Below are positions 27,297 to 35,991 of a DNA stretch of 60,974 bases, one piece after another. Origin of the DNA: an uncultured Clostridium sp. (GTDB taxonomy: Bacteria; Bacillota; Clostridia; TANB77; CAG-508); assembly GCA_947057505.1 (NCBI GenBank), contig CAMSEM010000001.1, forward strand, positions 1 to 60,974, in the 5' to 3' direction. Under the pieces are notes generated by a model. That model had not been told where the DNA came from and made no database searches. It saw only the letters and a program-made list of their open reading frames with translations. Every line of letters starts with the position of its first letter. Positions within the stretch are counted from its first letter, which is position 1. The position numbers were made by a program, and so were the translations under genes.

Positions 27297-28452
27297 TTAT
27301 CCAAAGATTCCCTTTTTCCTTACGGGTGGTTGCTCATTCATTGTTTTGGCAAGTTTAACTAAAAGTTCTCTTTGTTCTGCAGTTAATCTTTTTGGTACTT
27401 GTACTTGTACAGTAAATACAAAATCCCCTTGACCACTACTGTTTAAACTTTTAAATCCTTTATTTTTAATTATAAATTTGGTTCCTGTTTGCGTAGCATC
27501 TGGTATTACATATGTTTCTTCTGTTCCATCTACCATTGGAATACGAAGTTCTGCTCCTAATACAGCTTGTGTAAAGGTAATTGGTATGTCGCAAAGTACA
27601 TTATTACCTTTTCTTGTATAAAGCTTATGTTTTTTTACATGAACCAAAATATATAAGTCACCTTTTGGTCCATTGTTTTCGCCAGGTTCACCTTCTCCTC
27701 TTAATACAATAGTTTGGTTATCATCTACGCCTGCTGGAACTTTAACAGATAATCGTACTTGATTACGAACTGTTCCCTTTCCTTTACAAGTTTCGCAAGG
27801 TTCTTTAATGACTTTACCAGTTCCATGGCAATTCGTACAAGTTCTCATGGTTTGCATTTGTCCTAAAATAGTGGTTTGTACTTGTTTAATTTGGCCACTT
27901 CCATTGCATACACTACACGTTTCTGGATGAGTACCGTGCTTTGCTTCCTTCGCCATGACATGTGCTACAAGTTTCTTTACGATTAATGGTAATATATCTT
28001 TCTGTACCTAAAAAGGATTCTTCAAAACTAATTTCTAAGTCATAGCGTAAATCTGCGCCTTTTCTAGGTCCATTTTGTCTAGTATTTCTAGAGCCTCCAA
28101 ATCCACCTCCAAAGAAAGAAGAAAAAATATCTCCTAAATCTCCAAAGTCATTAAAGCCATCAAATCCTGTAGAGTATGTATAAGTGCCATTTCCGTAAGC
28201 ACCACTGGCTCCACCAAAACCTTGTGGACCATCTGGACCAAATTGGTCATACATTTGTCTTTTTTGAGAATCTGATAAGGTTTCGTAGGCTTCATTTACT
28301 TCTTTAAATTTTGCTTCTGCTTCTGCTTTATTGTCTGGATTGGCATCTGGGTGATATTTTTTTGCAAGCTTTCTATATGCTTTTTTTAGCTCATCGTCAC
28401 TTGCATTTTTATCTACTCCTAGCACTTCATAATAGTCTCTTTTGCTAGCCAT
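27297..28452 (-). CDS. dnaJ: Chaperone DnaJ (Hsp40), with +1 shift
   Basis: Stimulates DnaK ATPase and delivers substrates. The J domain has the HPD motif (KKYHPDAN, about residues 30-37), then a Gly/Phe-rich linker (about 75-115), four zinc-binding CxxCxGxG repeats and C-terminal substrate domains. In frame 0 the gene stops eight codons after CGG (27934-27936), inside the first zinc repeat region. Skipping C gives KAGTHPETCSVCNGSG, the expected family sequence with the second repeat. The shifted length is 384 aa, normal. It lies 206 bp downstream of dnaK; no other gene is visible in that gap. Confidence 0.92.
27934..27936 (-). other. CGG +1 frameshift site in dnaJ
   Basis: GCA-CGG-TAC in frame 0 leads to TAG. 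Omitting C gives GCA-GGT-ACT-CAT-CCA, matching the family K-x-GT-x-P between zinc repeats 1 and 2. Confidence 0.88.
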
Positions 28453-28658
28453 TTTTTCCTCCTATTAGAATTTTTGTTATATTTTTGTTTGTTTTCCCTT
28501 TCGTAGTTTCTTTTCATATTAATATTATGTTTTTCTATATAAGTCCTTGAAAATTCTTCTGGTGTTATTTGTAGCCAGTTTAATCTTTCCTTATTTAATA
28601 AGACTGACCTAAAATCCAAAATTAATTTTTACTTTTAGGCAGTCTCTCCTAATTCAAT

Positions 28659-30527
28659 CTATTTATCTTCTTCTACTTTATAGTCTGCATCATATACATT
28701 GCCATTTTCGTCTGCGTGTGGCTCGCTTGCACCTTGTTCTGTTCCAGTAGCACCTTCTGCTGTAGCTCCTGCATTATTTCCATTTGCAGCTGCTGTTTGT
28801 TTATATAGTTGTTCTGTAATAGAGTAGAATACGGTTGTTAGTTTTTCTGTTGCTGCTTTAATAGCTTCTGTATCTGTTCCTTCTAATGCCTTTTTAACAT
28901 TTGCTATTTCAGTTTCTGCTTTTGCTTTTTCTTCTCCACTAATTTTGTCGCCTAATTCTTCGATTGTTTTTTGGCAGTTATATACTAAGCTTTCTGCATT
29001 GTTTCTAGCTTCTATTCCTTCTTTTCTCTTTTTGTCTTCTGCAGCATGTGCTTCTGCATCTTTTACTGCTTGTTCAATGTCTGCATCAGATAGGTTTGTA
29101 CTTGCAGTAATAGCTACTTGTTGGCTATTTCCTGTTGCCATATCTTTTGCAGATACGTGTACAATACCATTTGCATCTATATCAAATGTTACTTCTATTT
29201 GTGGCACTCCACGTGGCGCTGCTGGAATTCCTGTTAATTGAAATCTTCCTAAAGTTTTATTGTCTGCTGCCATTTCACGTTCACCTTGTAACACATGGAT
29301 TTCTACACTTGTTTGACCATCTGCAGCTGTTGAGAATACTTGTGATTTTTTAGTTGGTATGGTTGTATTTCTTTCAATTAATTTTGTAAATACTCCACCT
29401 AATGTTTCAATACCTAGTGATAATGGTGTAACATCTAATAATACTAAGTCTTTTACATCTCCTGATAATACACCACCTTGAATAGCAGCACCAATTGATA
29501 CGCATTCATCTGGGTTAATTCCTCTATCTGGTTCTTTTCCTGTAATTTTCTTTACTGCTTCTTGAACTGCTGGTACTCTTGTTGAACCACCTACAAGTAG
29601 TATTTTGTGTAAGTCGTTTGCAGTAATTCCAGCATCTTTCATTGCTTTTTCTACTGGTATTTTAGTAGCTTCAATTAGGTCATGAATTAATTCTTCAAAT
29701 TTTGCTCTTGTTAAAGTAATGTCCATATGTTTTGGTCCAGTAGCATCTGCTGTAATAAATGGTAAGTTGATTTGTGTTGCCTGCATACCAGAAAGTTCAA
29801 TTTTAGCTTTTTCTGCTGCTTCTTTTAGACGTTGCATTGCCATTTTATCTGTTTTCAAATCAATTCCATTTGATTTTTTAAATTCTGCTACTAAGTATTC
29901 CATAATTCTATCATCAAAGTCATCTCCACCAAGTTTTGTGTTACCATTAGTAGCTAATACTTCAAATACACCATCTCCTATATCTAGAATAGATACATCG
30001 AATGTTCCTCCACCTAAGTCATATACCATTATTTTTTGGTCTTGATCTTCTTTATCCATACCAAATGCTAAAGCTGCTGCTGTAGGTTCGTTGATAATTC
30101 TTAATACTTCTAGTCCAGCAATTTTTCCAGCATCTTTTGTTGCTTGTCTTTGGCTGTCACTAAAGTAAGCTGGTACTGTAATAACAGCTTGTGTTACTGG
30201 TGATCCTAAATAGTTTTCTGCGTCTGTTTTTAGTTTTTGTAGAATCATTGCTGAGATTTCTTGTGGAGAAAATTCATCTCCTTCTATTTTTACTTTTCTG
30301 TTTGTTCCCATGTCTCTTTTAATAGAGATAACTGTGTTTTCTGGATTAGTAACTGCTTGACGTTTTGCAATTTGTCCTACTAGTCTTTCTCCATTTTTAG
30401 AAAATGCAACAACAGATGGTGTTGTTCTATTTCCTTCTGCATTAGGAATAACAACTGGCTCTCCTCCTTCCATAACTGATACACATGAGTTTGTTGTTCC
30501 TAAATCAATTCCTATAATTTTTCCCAT
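28659..30527 (-). CDS. dnaK: Chaperone DnaK (Hsp70)
   Basis: ATP-driven chaperone. 622 aa with the nucleotide-binding domain first (IIGIDLGTTNSCVSV, phosphate loop VYDLGGGTFDVS, adenosine motif LLVGGSTRVPAVQ), then the substrate-binding domain and a lid ending in an Ala/Asn/Gly-rich tail, VEEDK. The actinobacterial/Firmicute-type short N-terminal domain is typical. The ATG at 30527 is chosen because AAAGGAAG lies just upstream. Third gene of hrcA-grpE-dnaK-dnaJ. Confidence 0.98.
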   Translation of the reverse strand: MGKIIGIDLGTTNSCVSVMEGGEPVVIPNAEGNRTTPSVVAFSKNGERLVGQIAKRQAVTNPENTVISIKRDMGTNRKVKIEGDEFSPQEISAMILQKLKTDAENYLGSPVTQAVITVPAYFSDSQRQATKDAGKIAGLEVLRIINEPTAAALAFGMDKEDQDQKIMVYDLGGGTFDVSILDIGDGVFEVLATNGNTKLGGDDFDDRIMEYLVAEFKKSNGIDLKTDKMAMQRLKEAAEKAKIELSGMQATQINLPFITADATGPKHMDITLTRAKFEELIHDLIEATKIPVEKAMKDAGITANDLHKILLVGGSTRVPAVQEAVKKITGKEPDRGINPDECVSIGAAIQGGVLSGDVKDLVLLDVTPLSLGIETLGGVFTKLIERNTTIPTKKSQVFSTAADGQTSVEIHVLQGEREMAADNKTLGRFQLTGIPAAPRGVPQIEVTFDIDANGIVHVSAKDMATGNSQQVAITASTNLSDADIEQAVKDAEAHAAEDKKRKEGIEARNNAESLVYNCQKTIEELGDKISGEEKAKAETEIANVKKALEGTDTEAIKAATEKLTTVFYSITEQLYKQTAAANGNNAGATAEGATGTEQGASEPHADENGNVYDADYKVEEDK

Positions 30528-30591
30528 AATAAATCTTCCTTTCTTATTTTTCATTCTTTTTAATTTTTTATATAATCTTAAAAATTAAAAT

Positions 30592-31122
30592 CTAATTTGC
30601 TACTACTACCATAGAATGGCGGATAACCTTATTACCAATCATGTAGCCTTTTCTATATTCTTCTTTTACTTCTTTTTCGCCTAGATTTTCATCTACTACT
30701 GCACTTACTGCTTCATGAAGTTCTGGGTCAAATGTTTTTCCAATAGCTTCTATTTGTTTTACACCATTTGCTGTCAAAACATCTTTGAACTGTTTCAACA
30801 CAAGTTCTACACCTTGTTTATAGTTTTCATCTTCTGTATTACTTTCTACTGCTTTTTCTAAGTTGTCTATTACTGGTAAAAAGGCAGATACTACATCTCC
30901 CATAATAGAGCTGTACATATCTTCTTTTTCTTTGTTACTTCTTTTTTTGTAATTATCAAATTCTGCTGCTATTCTTTTTAATCTATCTTCTGTTTCTTCT
31001 AATTTTAATTTAAGTGTTGCACTTTCTTTTTTTATATCTTCCATACTATTTTCTTTTGTTTCCTTTTCTTTTAATTCTTCTTTACTTGTTTCTTCCATTT
31101 TTTTCATGGTTTCTTCACTCAT
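30592..31122 (-). CDS. grpE: Nucleotide exchange factor GrpE
   Basis: Dimeric exchange factor releasing ADP from DnaK. The 176-aa protein has a long Glu/Lys-rich N-terminal coiled coil (about residues 1-75), the FDNYKKRSNKEKED segment and the C-terminal beta wing with HEAVSAV and RKGYMIGNKVIRHSMVVV. AAAAGGAGG precedes the start. Second gene of the heat-shock operon. Confidence 0.97.
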   Translation of the reverse strand: MSEETMKKMEETSKEELKEKETKENSMEDIKKESATLKLKLEETEDRLKRIAAEFDNYKKRSNKEKEDMYSSIMGDVVSAFLPVIDNLEKAVESNTEDENYKQGVELVLKQFKDVLTANGVKQIEAIGKTFDPELHEAVSAVVDENLGEKEVKEEYRKGYMIGNKVIRHSMVVVAN

Positions 31123-31178
31123 TTTACCGCCTCCTTTTTATTATTGTGTTTTATATCAATTCTAAATGGCAATTACTT

Positions 31179-32196
31179 TCAAATTTTCCCATTTAGTTTT
31201 TTACTAATATATTTCATAACTGAAATTACTTTTGAATAGTCCATTCTTTTTGGTCCAATAATTCCAATGGTACCCAAGTCTTTATTTTGATAACGGTGTT
31301 TAAATGTAACAATACTAAAATCTTTTAATTTTTCATTTTCTGTTTCATCACCAATATATACATTAATATCATTTGCAAAACCTGTATTTAATAAGTCTAG
31401 TACAATTTCCTTTGTGTCTATTAAATTAATAAAATTTTTTGCTACCTCTAAACTTTTAAACTCTGGTAATTCAAATGCTTTATTGGTTCCCTCTAAATAT
31501 AGTTTTGACTCTTCATTAATCACTCTTCCTAGTTGTTCCATCACAGGTTTTATTACCTTTAGGCTATAATTCATTTCAGAGAAAATATATTTTTCTAGTG
31601 GTTCATCTATTGCATCTAATGGTTTTCCTTTTAATTTATTATTAAAAATAAAATTCAAAGTACTTACTTGTTTTTCAGTAATGTCTTCATCAAACTTGAT
31701 AATAGTTTCTTTTATAATACCAGTGTCTGTTAAAATAACTGCCATTAACATTCTGCTTCCTAGTAGAACAAATTTAACATCTTCTATATTTTGCATATTT
31801 GCTTTTGGACCAATTGCTACAGATGTATAATGTGTTATTTCTGATAAGGTATTTGTTGCAATTTTGGTTAGTTCCTCAATTTCATTTACTTTTGTTTCTA
31901 ACTTAGATCTAATATATTTAATTTCTTCTAAGCTAATGTCATCTTCTTTTACTAGTTCATCTACATAAAATCGGTAACCTTGTGCAGATGGTATTCTACC
32001 GACTTGAGGTATGTGGTTTATCTAAGTAACCACTTTTTTCTAGTTCAACCATTTCATTACGAATAGTTGCACTGCTACAGTCTAACCTATACTTTTGTAC
32101 AATCATTCCTGAACTGACAGGTTCTGCGGTGTTAATGTATTCATCAATAATTGCTTGTAAAATTTTCTTCTTTCTTTCATCTAACACATTTTTCAC
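31179..32196 (-). CDS. hrcA: Heat-inducible repressor HrcA, with +1 shift
   Basis: Binds CIRCE elements and represses groE and dnaK operons; activity depends on GroEL. The winged-helix DNA-binding domain comes first (LDERKKKILQAIIDEYI, SSATIRNEMVELEKSGYL), then the GAF-like dimerisation domains. Frame 0 reaches CGG-TAG at 31999-31997 directly after HTSS. Skipping C gives GGT-AGA-ATA-CCA, restoring HTSSGRIPSAQGYRFYVDEL, an almost universal HrcA motif. The total is 338 aa, normal. Without the shift only 66 residues (the DNA-binding domain alone) are made. It autoregulates through the CIRCE at 32219-32245. Confidence 0.93.
31999..32001 (-). other. CGG +1 frameshift site in hrcA
   Basis: AGT-CGG-TAG in frame 0: the next codon is a stop. 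Omitting C gives AGT-GGT-AGA-ATA-CCA (Ser-Gly-Arg-Ile-Pro), the invariant motif after the DNA-binding wing. Confidence 0.9.
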
Positions 32197-32218
32197 CTTC
32201 TTAACTGCATTTATGTTT

Positions 32219-32245
32219 TTAGCACTCTATTAACTCAACTGCTAA
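32219..32245 (-). promoter_or_regulatory. CIRCE operator of the hrcA operon
   Basis: On the plus strand TTAGCACTC, nine bases, AACTGCTAA; one half is the exact consensus and the other has two changes. It lies between the -10 box and hrcA. Confidence 0.93.
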
Positions 32246-32254
32246 ACTTTATAT

Positions 32255-32283
32255 ATATTATCCCCATTTTTAGCAATTGTCAA
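32255..32283 (-). promoter_or_regulatory. Sigma-A promoter of hrcA-grpE-dnaK-dnaJ
   Basis: TTGACA (32278-32283), 17-bp spacer, TAATAT (32255-32260). It is almost identical to the groES promoter in the -35 and spacer. Confidence 0.88.
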
Positions 32284-32350
32284 TATCTTTTGCTAAAAAC
32301 TTGTGTGAATTTTATGTGAAAGCTATTTTTTGACTAATAAATTGAAGTAG

Positions 32351-32389
32351 CCAAATAAAAAGCTGCCCTACTAAAAATAGAGCAACTTT
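32351..32389 (-). terminator. Terminator after the DUF4190-like gene
   Basis: AAAGTTGCTCTA/TAGGGCAGCTTT imperfect hairpin followed by Us on the minus strand. Confidence 0.75.
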
Positions 32390-32412
32390 CTTACAAAATT
32401 ATTTCATTAAAA

Positions 32413-32739
32413 TTACATAGCTGATAATGCTATCATTCTTAAAACAATTCCAGTAATAACTAATACAACATCTACGATACCAATAATAATACCTACTATT
32501 GCCATCCATTTACCTTTTTCTGTTTCAGCATTAAATTTAGTAATTCCAACAATACCTGTAATTATAGCTACTAGACCACATGGTATTCCAGCAATTACAA
32601 GACCTACTAATGAGAAAATTAAACTGATTAAAGCAGATGTATTGATTTTCTTAGCTACTACAGTTCCTTTAGTTGGATTAGCATTTTCCTCTACTGTTTT
32701 AGCTCCTACTTCTTTGATTGGATTGTTTTCTTCTTCCAT
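32413..32739 (-). CDS. Small DUF4190-like membrane protein
   Basis: 108 aa: an acidic N-terminal segment (about residues 1-30), then two hydrophobic helices (about 33-65 and 78-105) separated by FNAETEKGKWMAIVG, typical of DUF4190-type two-helix proteins in Firmicutes. The function is unknown. It lies alone between the hrcA promoter region and the decayed pilin-like gene, with its own terminator. Confidence 0.7.
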   Translation of the reverse strand: MEEENNPIKEVGAKTVEENANPTKGTVVAKKINTSALISLIFSLVGLVIAGIPCGLVAIITGIVGITKFNAETEKGKWMAIVGIIIGIVDVVLVITGIVLRMIALSAM

Positions 32740-32940
32740 TTTTCATTCCTCCATTATTTTCTATATTTCAATTTATGAACTTTATGTAAAAATTATACAC
32801 AATTTCTTATAAAATTACAAGTGTTTTTTTTATTTTTATATCTTTGTCTTTGCACAAGAAAAAGCTGTGCAATTCAAAATATTTTTGAAAATACACAGTT
32901 ATTTTAAACTCTCAAATTTTAGTTTTCACAATGTTCAAAG

Positions 32941-33568
32941 CTACCAGTATAACACTGAGCGAAAACCGATGTAATCATTCTGACTGTTGCCTGTAATAGT
33001 ACCTCTACGAATAGAGGCTGGATAGACAGAGCCTGTTTGTTCGTACCAACCACCTCTAATCACACGATTTTTGTCTAGGTAGACTTCCATAGTCCACTCA
33101 GCTGCATTCTCTGCTAGGTCATAAATATGTTTTTGCTGATATGATGTATTAGAACCCTATCACTTCCATTGGTTGATGATACACTTCAAGGAATAAAGTT
33201 CCATGGCGATACTCCTTTTTGGTGTGTATTTCCATCTGGAGTTGGTACATTAGCTACACTTTTATTTGGTGCATCAGCCTCTAGATTCCTGCCTCAAATC
33301 TGGCAATATAAAATCCTCCATTATTGGATACACTTTGATACATTTTTCTATTTTCTTCTGTTGAAGGTGTTGATCCTTCTTTTCCTGCTTTTTTACAAGA
33401 TTTTTGTGTTTCTTTTGCTGCTTTTTGTGCCATAGTGATAATTCCACTATCACTAAATAGCACGGTTATACTTACTCCTGCTAAAATCAAAAGCACTACA
33501 ATGGTGACTACTAAGGCAATTAGGGTAATACCTTTTTCTTGGGTTCTTATTACATGTTTCTCTTTCAT
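32941..33568 (-). pseudogene. Pilin-like N-terminus fused to an FGE/C-type-lectin-fold domain, decayed (copy B)
   Basis: The start is intact: MKEKHVIRTQEKGITLIALV with the prepilin-like hydrophobic segment, then MAQKAAKETQKS and NNGGFYIARFEAG, where the frame ends at 33281. The rest of the FGE domain continues in other frames with deletions (DAPNKSVANVPTPDGNTHQ; HIYDLAENAAEWTMEVY) and ends RGGWYEQTGSVYPASIRRG, then GFRSVLYW and TAG at 32941-32943. No break is at CGG, so this is true decay. Comparison with copy A shows identical framework residues and different residues at the surface positions of the terminal segment. Confidence 0.78.
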
Positions 33569-33569
33569 A

Positions 33570-33771
33570 AATTTCTTCTCCTTTTTTATGTTTATTTTGT
33601 TTCATTTAAAAGTATTTTTTTCTTCTTTCGTTCCTTATTATATATTTTGTTAATAGTATTCTGCAATTAACTGCTCTTATTATGTAGTATGTTGTTTGCA
33701 TAATTTCAATTCATGTTATGTTTATCGCTACTATGTGTAGCATGTATTACCTCTTTCTATTTGTAAACATG
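33570..33771 (-). repeat. Conserved 5' region of pilin-like/FGE copy B
   Basis: About 190 bp resemble the upstream region of copy A (see 10618-10860), including TTATTATGTAGT and GTTTGCATAATTTC, indicating duplication of gene plus promoter. Confidence 0.6.
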
Positions 33772-33918
33772 TTTTTTGAACCGTTCTACCAGATTACAAG
33801 CTTGTCTTAAAAAAATAACACTAGATTTTTTTATAAATCTAATGTTATTTTAAATTTTTTGATATATTTGTATTATTTAACTTTGTAATTTTTTCATTAT
33901 CCTTTTTTGAACCGTTCT
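33772..33918. repeat. 16-bp direct repeats flanking a terminator
   Basis: TTTTTTGAACCGTTCT occurs at 33772-33787 and 33903-33918, and weaker similarity continues (TACAAG). Possibly the footprint of an insertion or recombination event. Confidence 0.5.
33805..33850 (-). terminator. Terminator of the prmC-whiA-hemW operon
   Basis: Arms AATAACATTAGATTT/AAATCTAGTGTTATT followed by seven Ts on the minus strand. Confidence 0.85.
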
Positions 33919-33947
33919 CCCCTAGTACAAGTATCTTTCGCTTTTAC

Positions 33948-35096
33948 CTATATAAACTCTTCCCAAACTAAATTTGCAAAATCTAGCCCCTTACTCGTTA
34001 ATTTTATATTATCTCCATCAATTCCAATCAACTCTTCTTTTGTTAATTTTTCTAGTTCAGTATGGTATAAATAAATTGGATTTACTACAAATTTATTTTT
34101 AAATTCTTGAATACTAACTCCTTCTAATGTTCTTAATTTTAATAGCATATATTCTTTTTGTCTTTCTTCTAAAGTTTGCTTTTCTTGAATTATTACATTT
34201 TTTTCTGGTACTTTTTCTTCATAGTTTTTTATATATTGTTCTATAGAATCAATATTAGAATACCTCATACCTTCTATGTAAGAGTGAGCTGCTGCGCCCA
34301 CTCCCATATATTCTTTTTGTTCCCAACAATCTAAATTGTGTTTTGCTTTGTAATTTGATTTTGCAAAGTTAGAAATCTCATAATGTTCATAACCACTTTT
34401 TTCTAGTAATTGTTTTGTCTTCCAATACATTTGTCTTTCTTTTTCTTCTTCTATTGGTTTAACAATCCCTTCTTTTATTTGTTTTTGTAAGTTAGTTCCT
34501 TCTTCTACTATTAAAGAATATACAGAAATATGTTCTGGTTCTAATGATATAATTTCTTCTAATGAATCTTCTAAATCTTGTATAGTTTGATTAGGTAGTG
34601 CTAACATTAAGTCTACATTAATATTTTGAAATCCTACTTCTCTTGCTAAATGGTAGGCATCTACAAATTCATAGTAATTGTGTATTCTACCTATTGTTTG
34701 TAATAAATGATTTTGGGTTGCTTGTAATCCGATACTTAGTCTATTAATACCACACTTAGCATATTCTTCTAGTTTTTCTATGCTAACTGTTCCTGGGTTT
34801 ACTTCTATTGTTATTTCTGCTTTTTGATCTACTACATAATTAGCATAAATTGTTTCTAATATTTGTGTAATGTATTTACTTGCTATAAAAGATGGTGTTC
34901 CTCCACCAATATATATTGTTTTTACTTGAAATAGAAAATCGGGTGATTTACTTTTATATTTTATTTCTTCTATAAGACTTTTTATATAACGTGGTATCCA
35001 TTCTTCTTCATTTGCCAGTGAATAAAAGTCACAATAGTAGCATTTTTGTTTACAAAATGGAATATGAATATAAATTCCTATTTCTTTGTTTTGCAT
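33948..35096 (-). CDS. hemW: Radical SAM heme chaperone HemW-like protein
   Basis: Related to coproporphyrinogen III dehydrogenase but usually a heme chaperone. The 382-aa protein starts with the cluster motif IPFCKQKCYYCDF (CxxxCxxC), followed by YIGGGTPS and the HemW C-terminal domain. It lacks the longer N-terminal extension of true HemN. It is preceded by whiA with four bases between stop and start, suggesting one operon with prmC. Confidence 0.9.
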   Translation of the reverse strand: MQNKEIGIYIHIPFCKQKCYYCDFYSLANEEEWIPRYIKSLIEEIKYKSKSPDFLFQVKTIYIGGGTPSFIASKYITQILETIYANYVVDQKAEITIEVNPGTVSIEKLEEYAKCGINRLSIGLQATQNHLLQTIGRIHNYYEFVDAYHLAREVGFQNINVDLMLALPNQTIQDLEDSLEEIISLEPEHISVYSLIVEEGTNLQKQIKEGIVKPIEEEKERQMYWKTKQLLEKSGYEHYEISNFAKSNYKAKHNLDCWEQKEYMGVGAAAHSYIEGMRYSNIDSIEQYIKNYEEKVPEKNVIIQEKQTLEERQKEYMLLKLRTLEGVSIQEFKNKFVVNPIYLYHTELEKLTKEELIGIDGDNIKLTSKGLDFANLVWEEFI

Positions 35097-35100
35097 TTTT

Positions 35101-35991
35101 TCATCTCCCCATTTTTTTATTTTCTTCTGCTATTTTTTGAATTGCTTGTAATCTATGGTTTACTCCTGATTTTCCAATTGGAGACTTTAACATTTTTCCT
35201 AATTCTATAAGTGATGCTTCTGGATTTTCTATTCTAAGCTTTGCTATTTCTTGCAATTGCTTTGACATTTTTCCTAGTTCTCCAATTTTTTGTAAATAAT
35301 AAATATCTTCTATTTGCTTAAATGCTGCATTTACTGTTTTACTTAAGTTTGCTGTTTCACAGTTTACTTTTCTATTAATTTGATTTCTCATGTCACGATA
35401 AACTCGTATTTCTTCAAATTTTAATACAGAATTATTAGCACCAATAAAAGCTAAAAACTTTGATATTTCTTCTCCATCTTTAGTATATAAAGCTTGTGCT
35501 GTTTTCTTTTTTATTCCTTTAAAGTAAATATGGTAATTACTTAAAATATCCCAAACTATTTTCATGTTATCTTCGTTTGAAAATAGTAATTCTAAATGAT
35601 AAGTATTTTTAGGATTGTTAATAGAACCACCGCCTAAAAAAGCTCCTCTTACAAATGCTTTTTGAAGTAGTTCTTGTTTTTGTATTTGTACTTTATTTAA
35701 TATAACCTCATTACTTTCATAATAGACTTCTTCTAATTCTAATTTTTGAAATGTAATACAAAATTTTTTTCCATTTACTTCAATATGATGGTTTTGACAT
35801 TTTAAATTACTTAGTAATTTGCTAAAACGATTAATATTATATTCGTTTTCAGTGGAAAATTTTAGCTTATTTTTTTCCATATTAATATTATTAGTAGACA
35901 TATAGCCTAGTAGCTCATATTTTACTACTTCTTTATTTGCTAAATTATTCATTTTGTTTAATTCTGCTTTTACCTCACTTGAAAAAGACAT
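35101..35991 (-). CDS. whiA: WhiA-like DNA-binding protein
   Basis: LAGLIDADG-homing-endonuclease-like fold plus C-terminal helix-turn-helix; in Firmicutes it influences cell division and chromosome organisation. The 296-aa protein has FVRGAFLGGGSINNP (residues about 118-132) and the HTH end LRIENPEASLIELGKML with SGVNHRLQAI. Its start codon overlaps the prmC stop by one base (TAATG), showing translational coupling. Confidence 0.95.
   Translation of the reverse strand: MSFSSEVKAELNKMNNLANKEVVKYELLGYMSTNNINMEKNKLKFSTENEYNINRFSKLLSNLKCQNHHIEVNGKKFCITFQKLELEEVYYESNEVILNKVQIQKQELLQKAFVRGAFLGGGSINNPKNTYHLELLFSNEDNMKIVWDILSNYHIYFKGIKKKTAQALYTKDGEEISKFLAFIGANNSVLKFEEIRVYRDMRNQINRKVNCETANLSKTVNAAFKQIEDIYYLQKIGELGKMSKQLQEIAKLRIENPEASLIELGKMLKSPIGKSGVNHRLQAIQKIAEENKKMGR

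Noticed and set aside
28419..28619. 66-residue frame between dnaK and dnaJ
   Set aside because: It overlaps the dnaJ start, has no good ribosome-binding site, and its composition looks like translated intergenic AT-rich DNA.
32941..33568. Copy B of the pilin-like/FGE gene as an intact short gene
   Set aside because: The intact frame stops before the FGE motifs, which continue in other frames with deletions.
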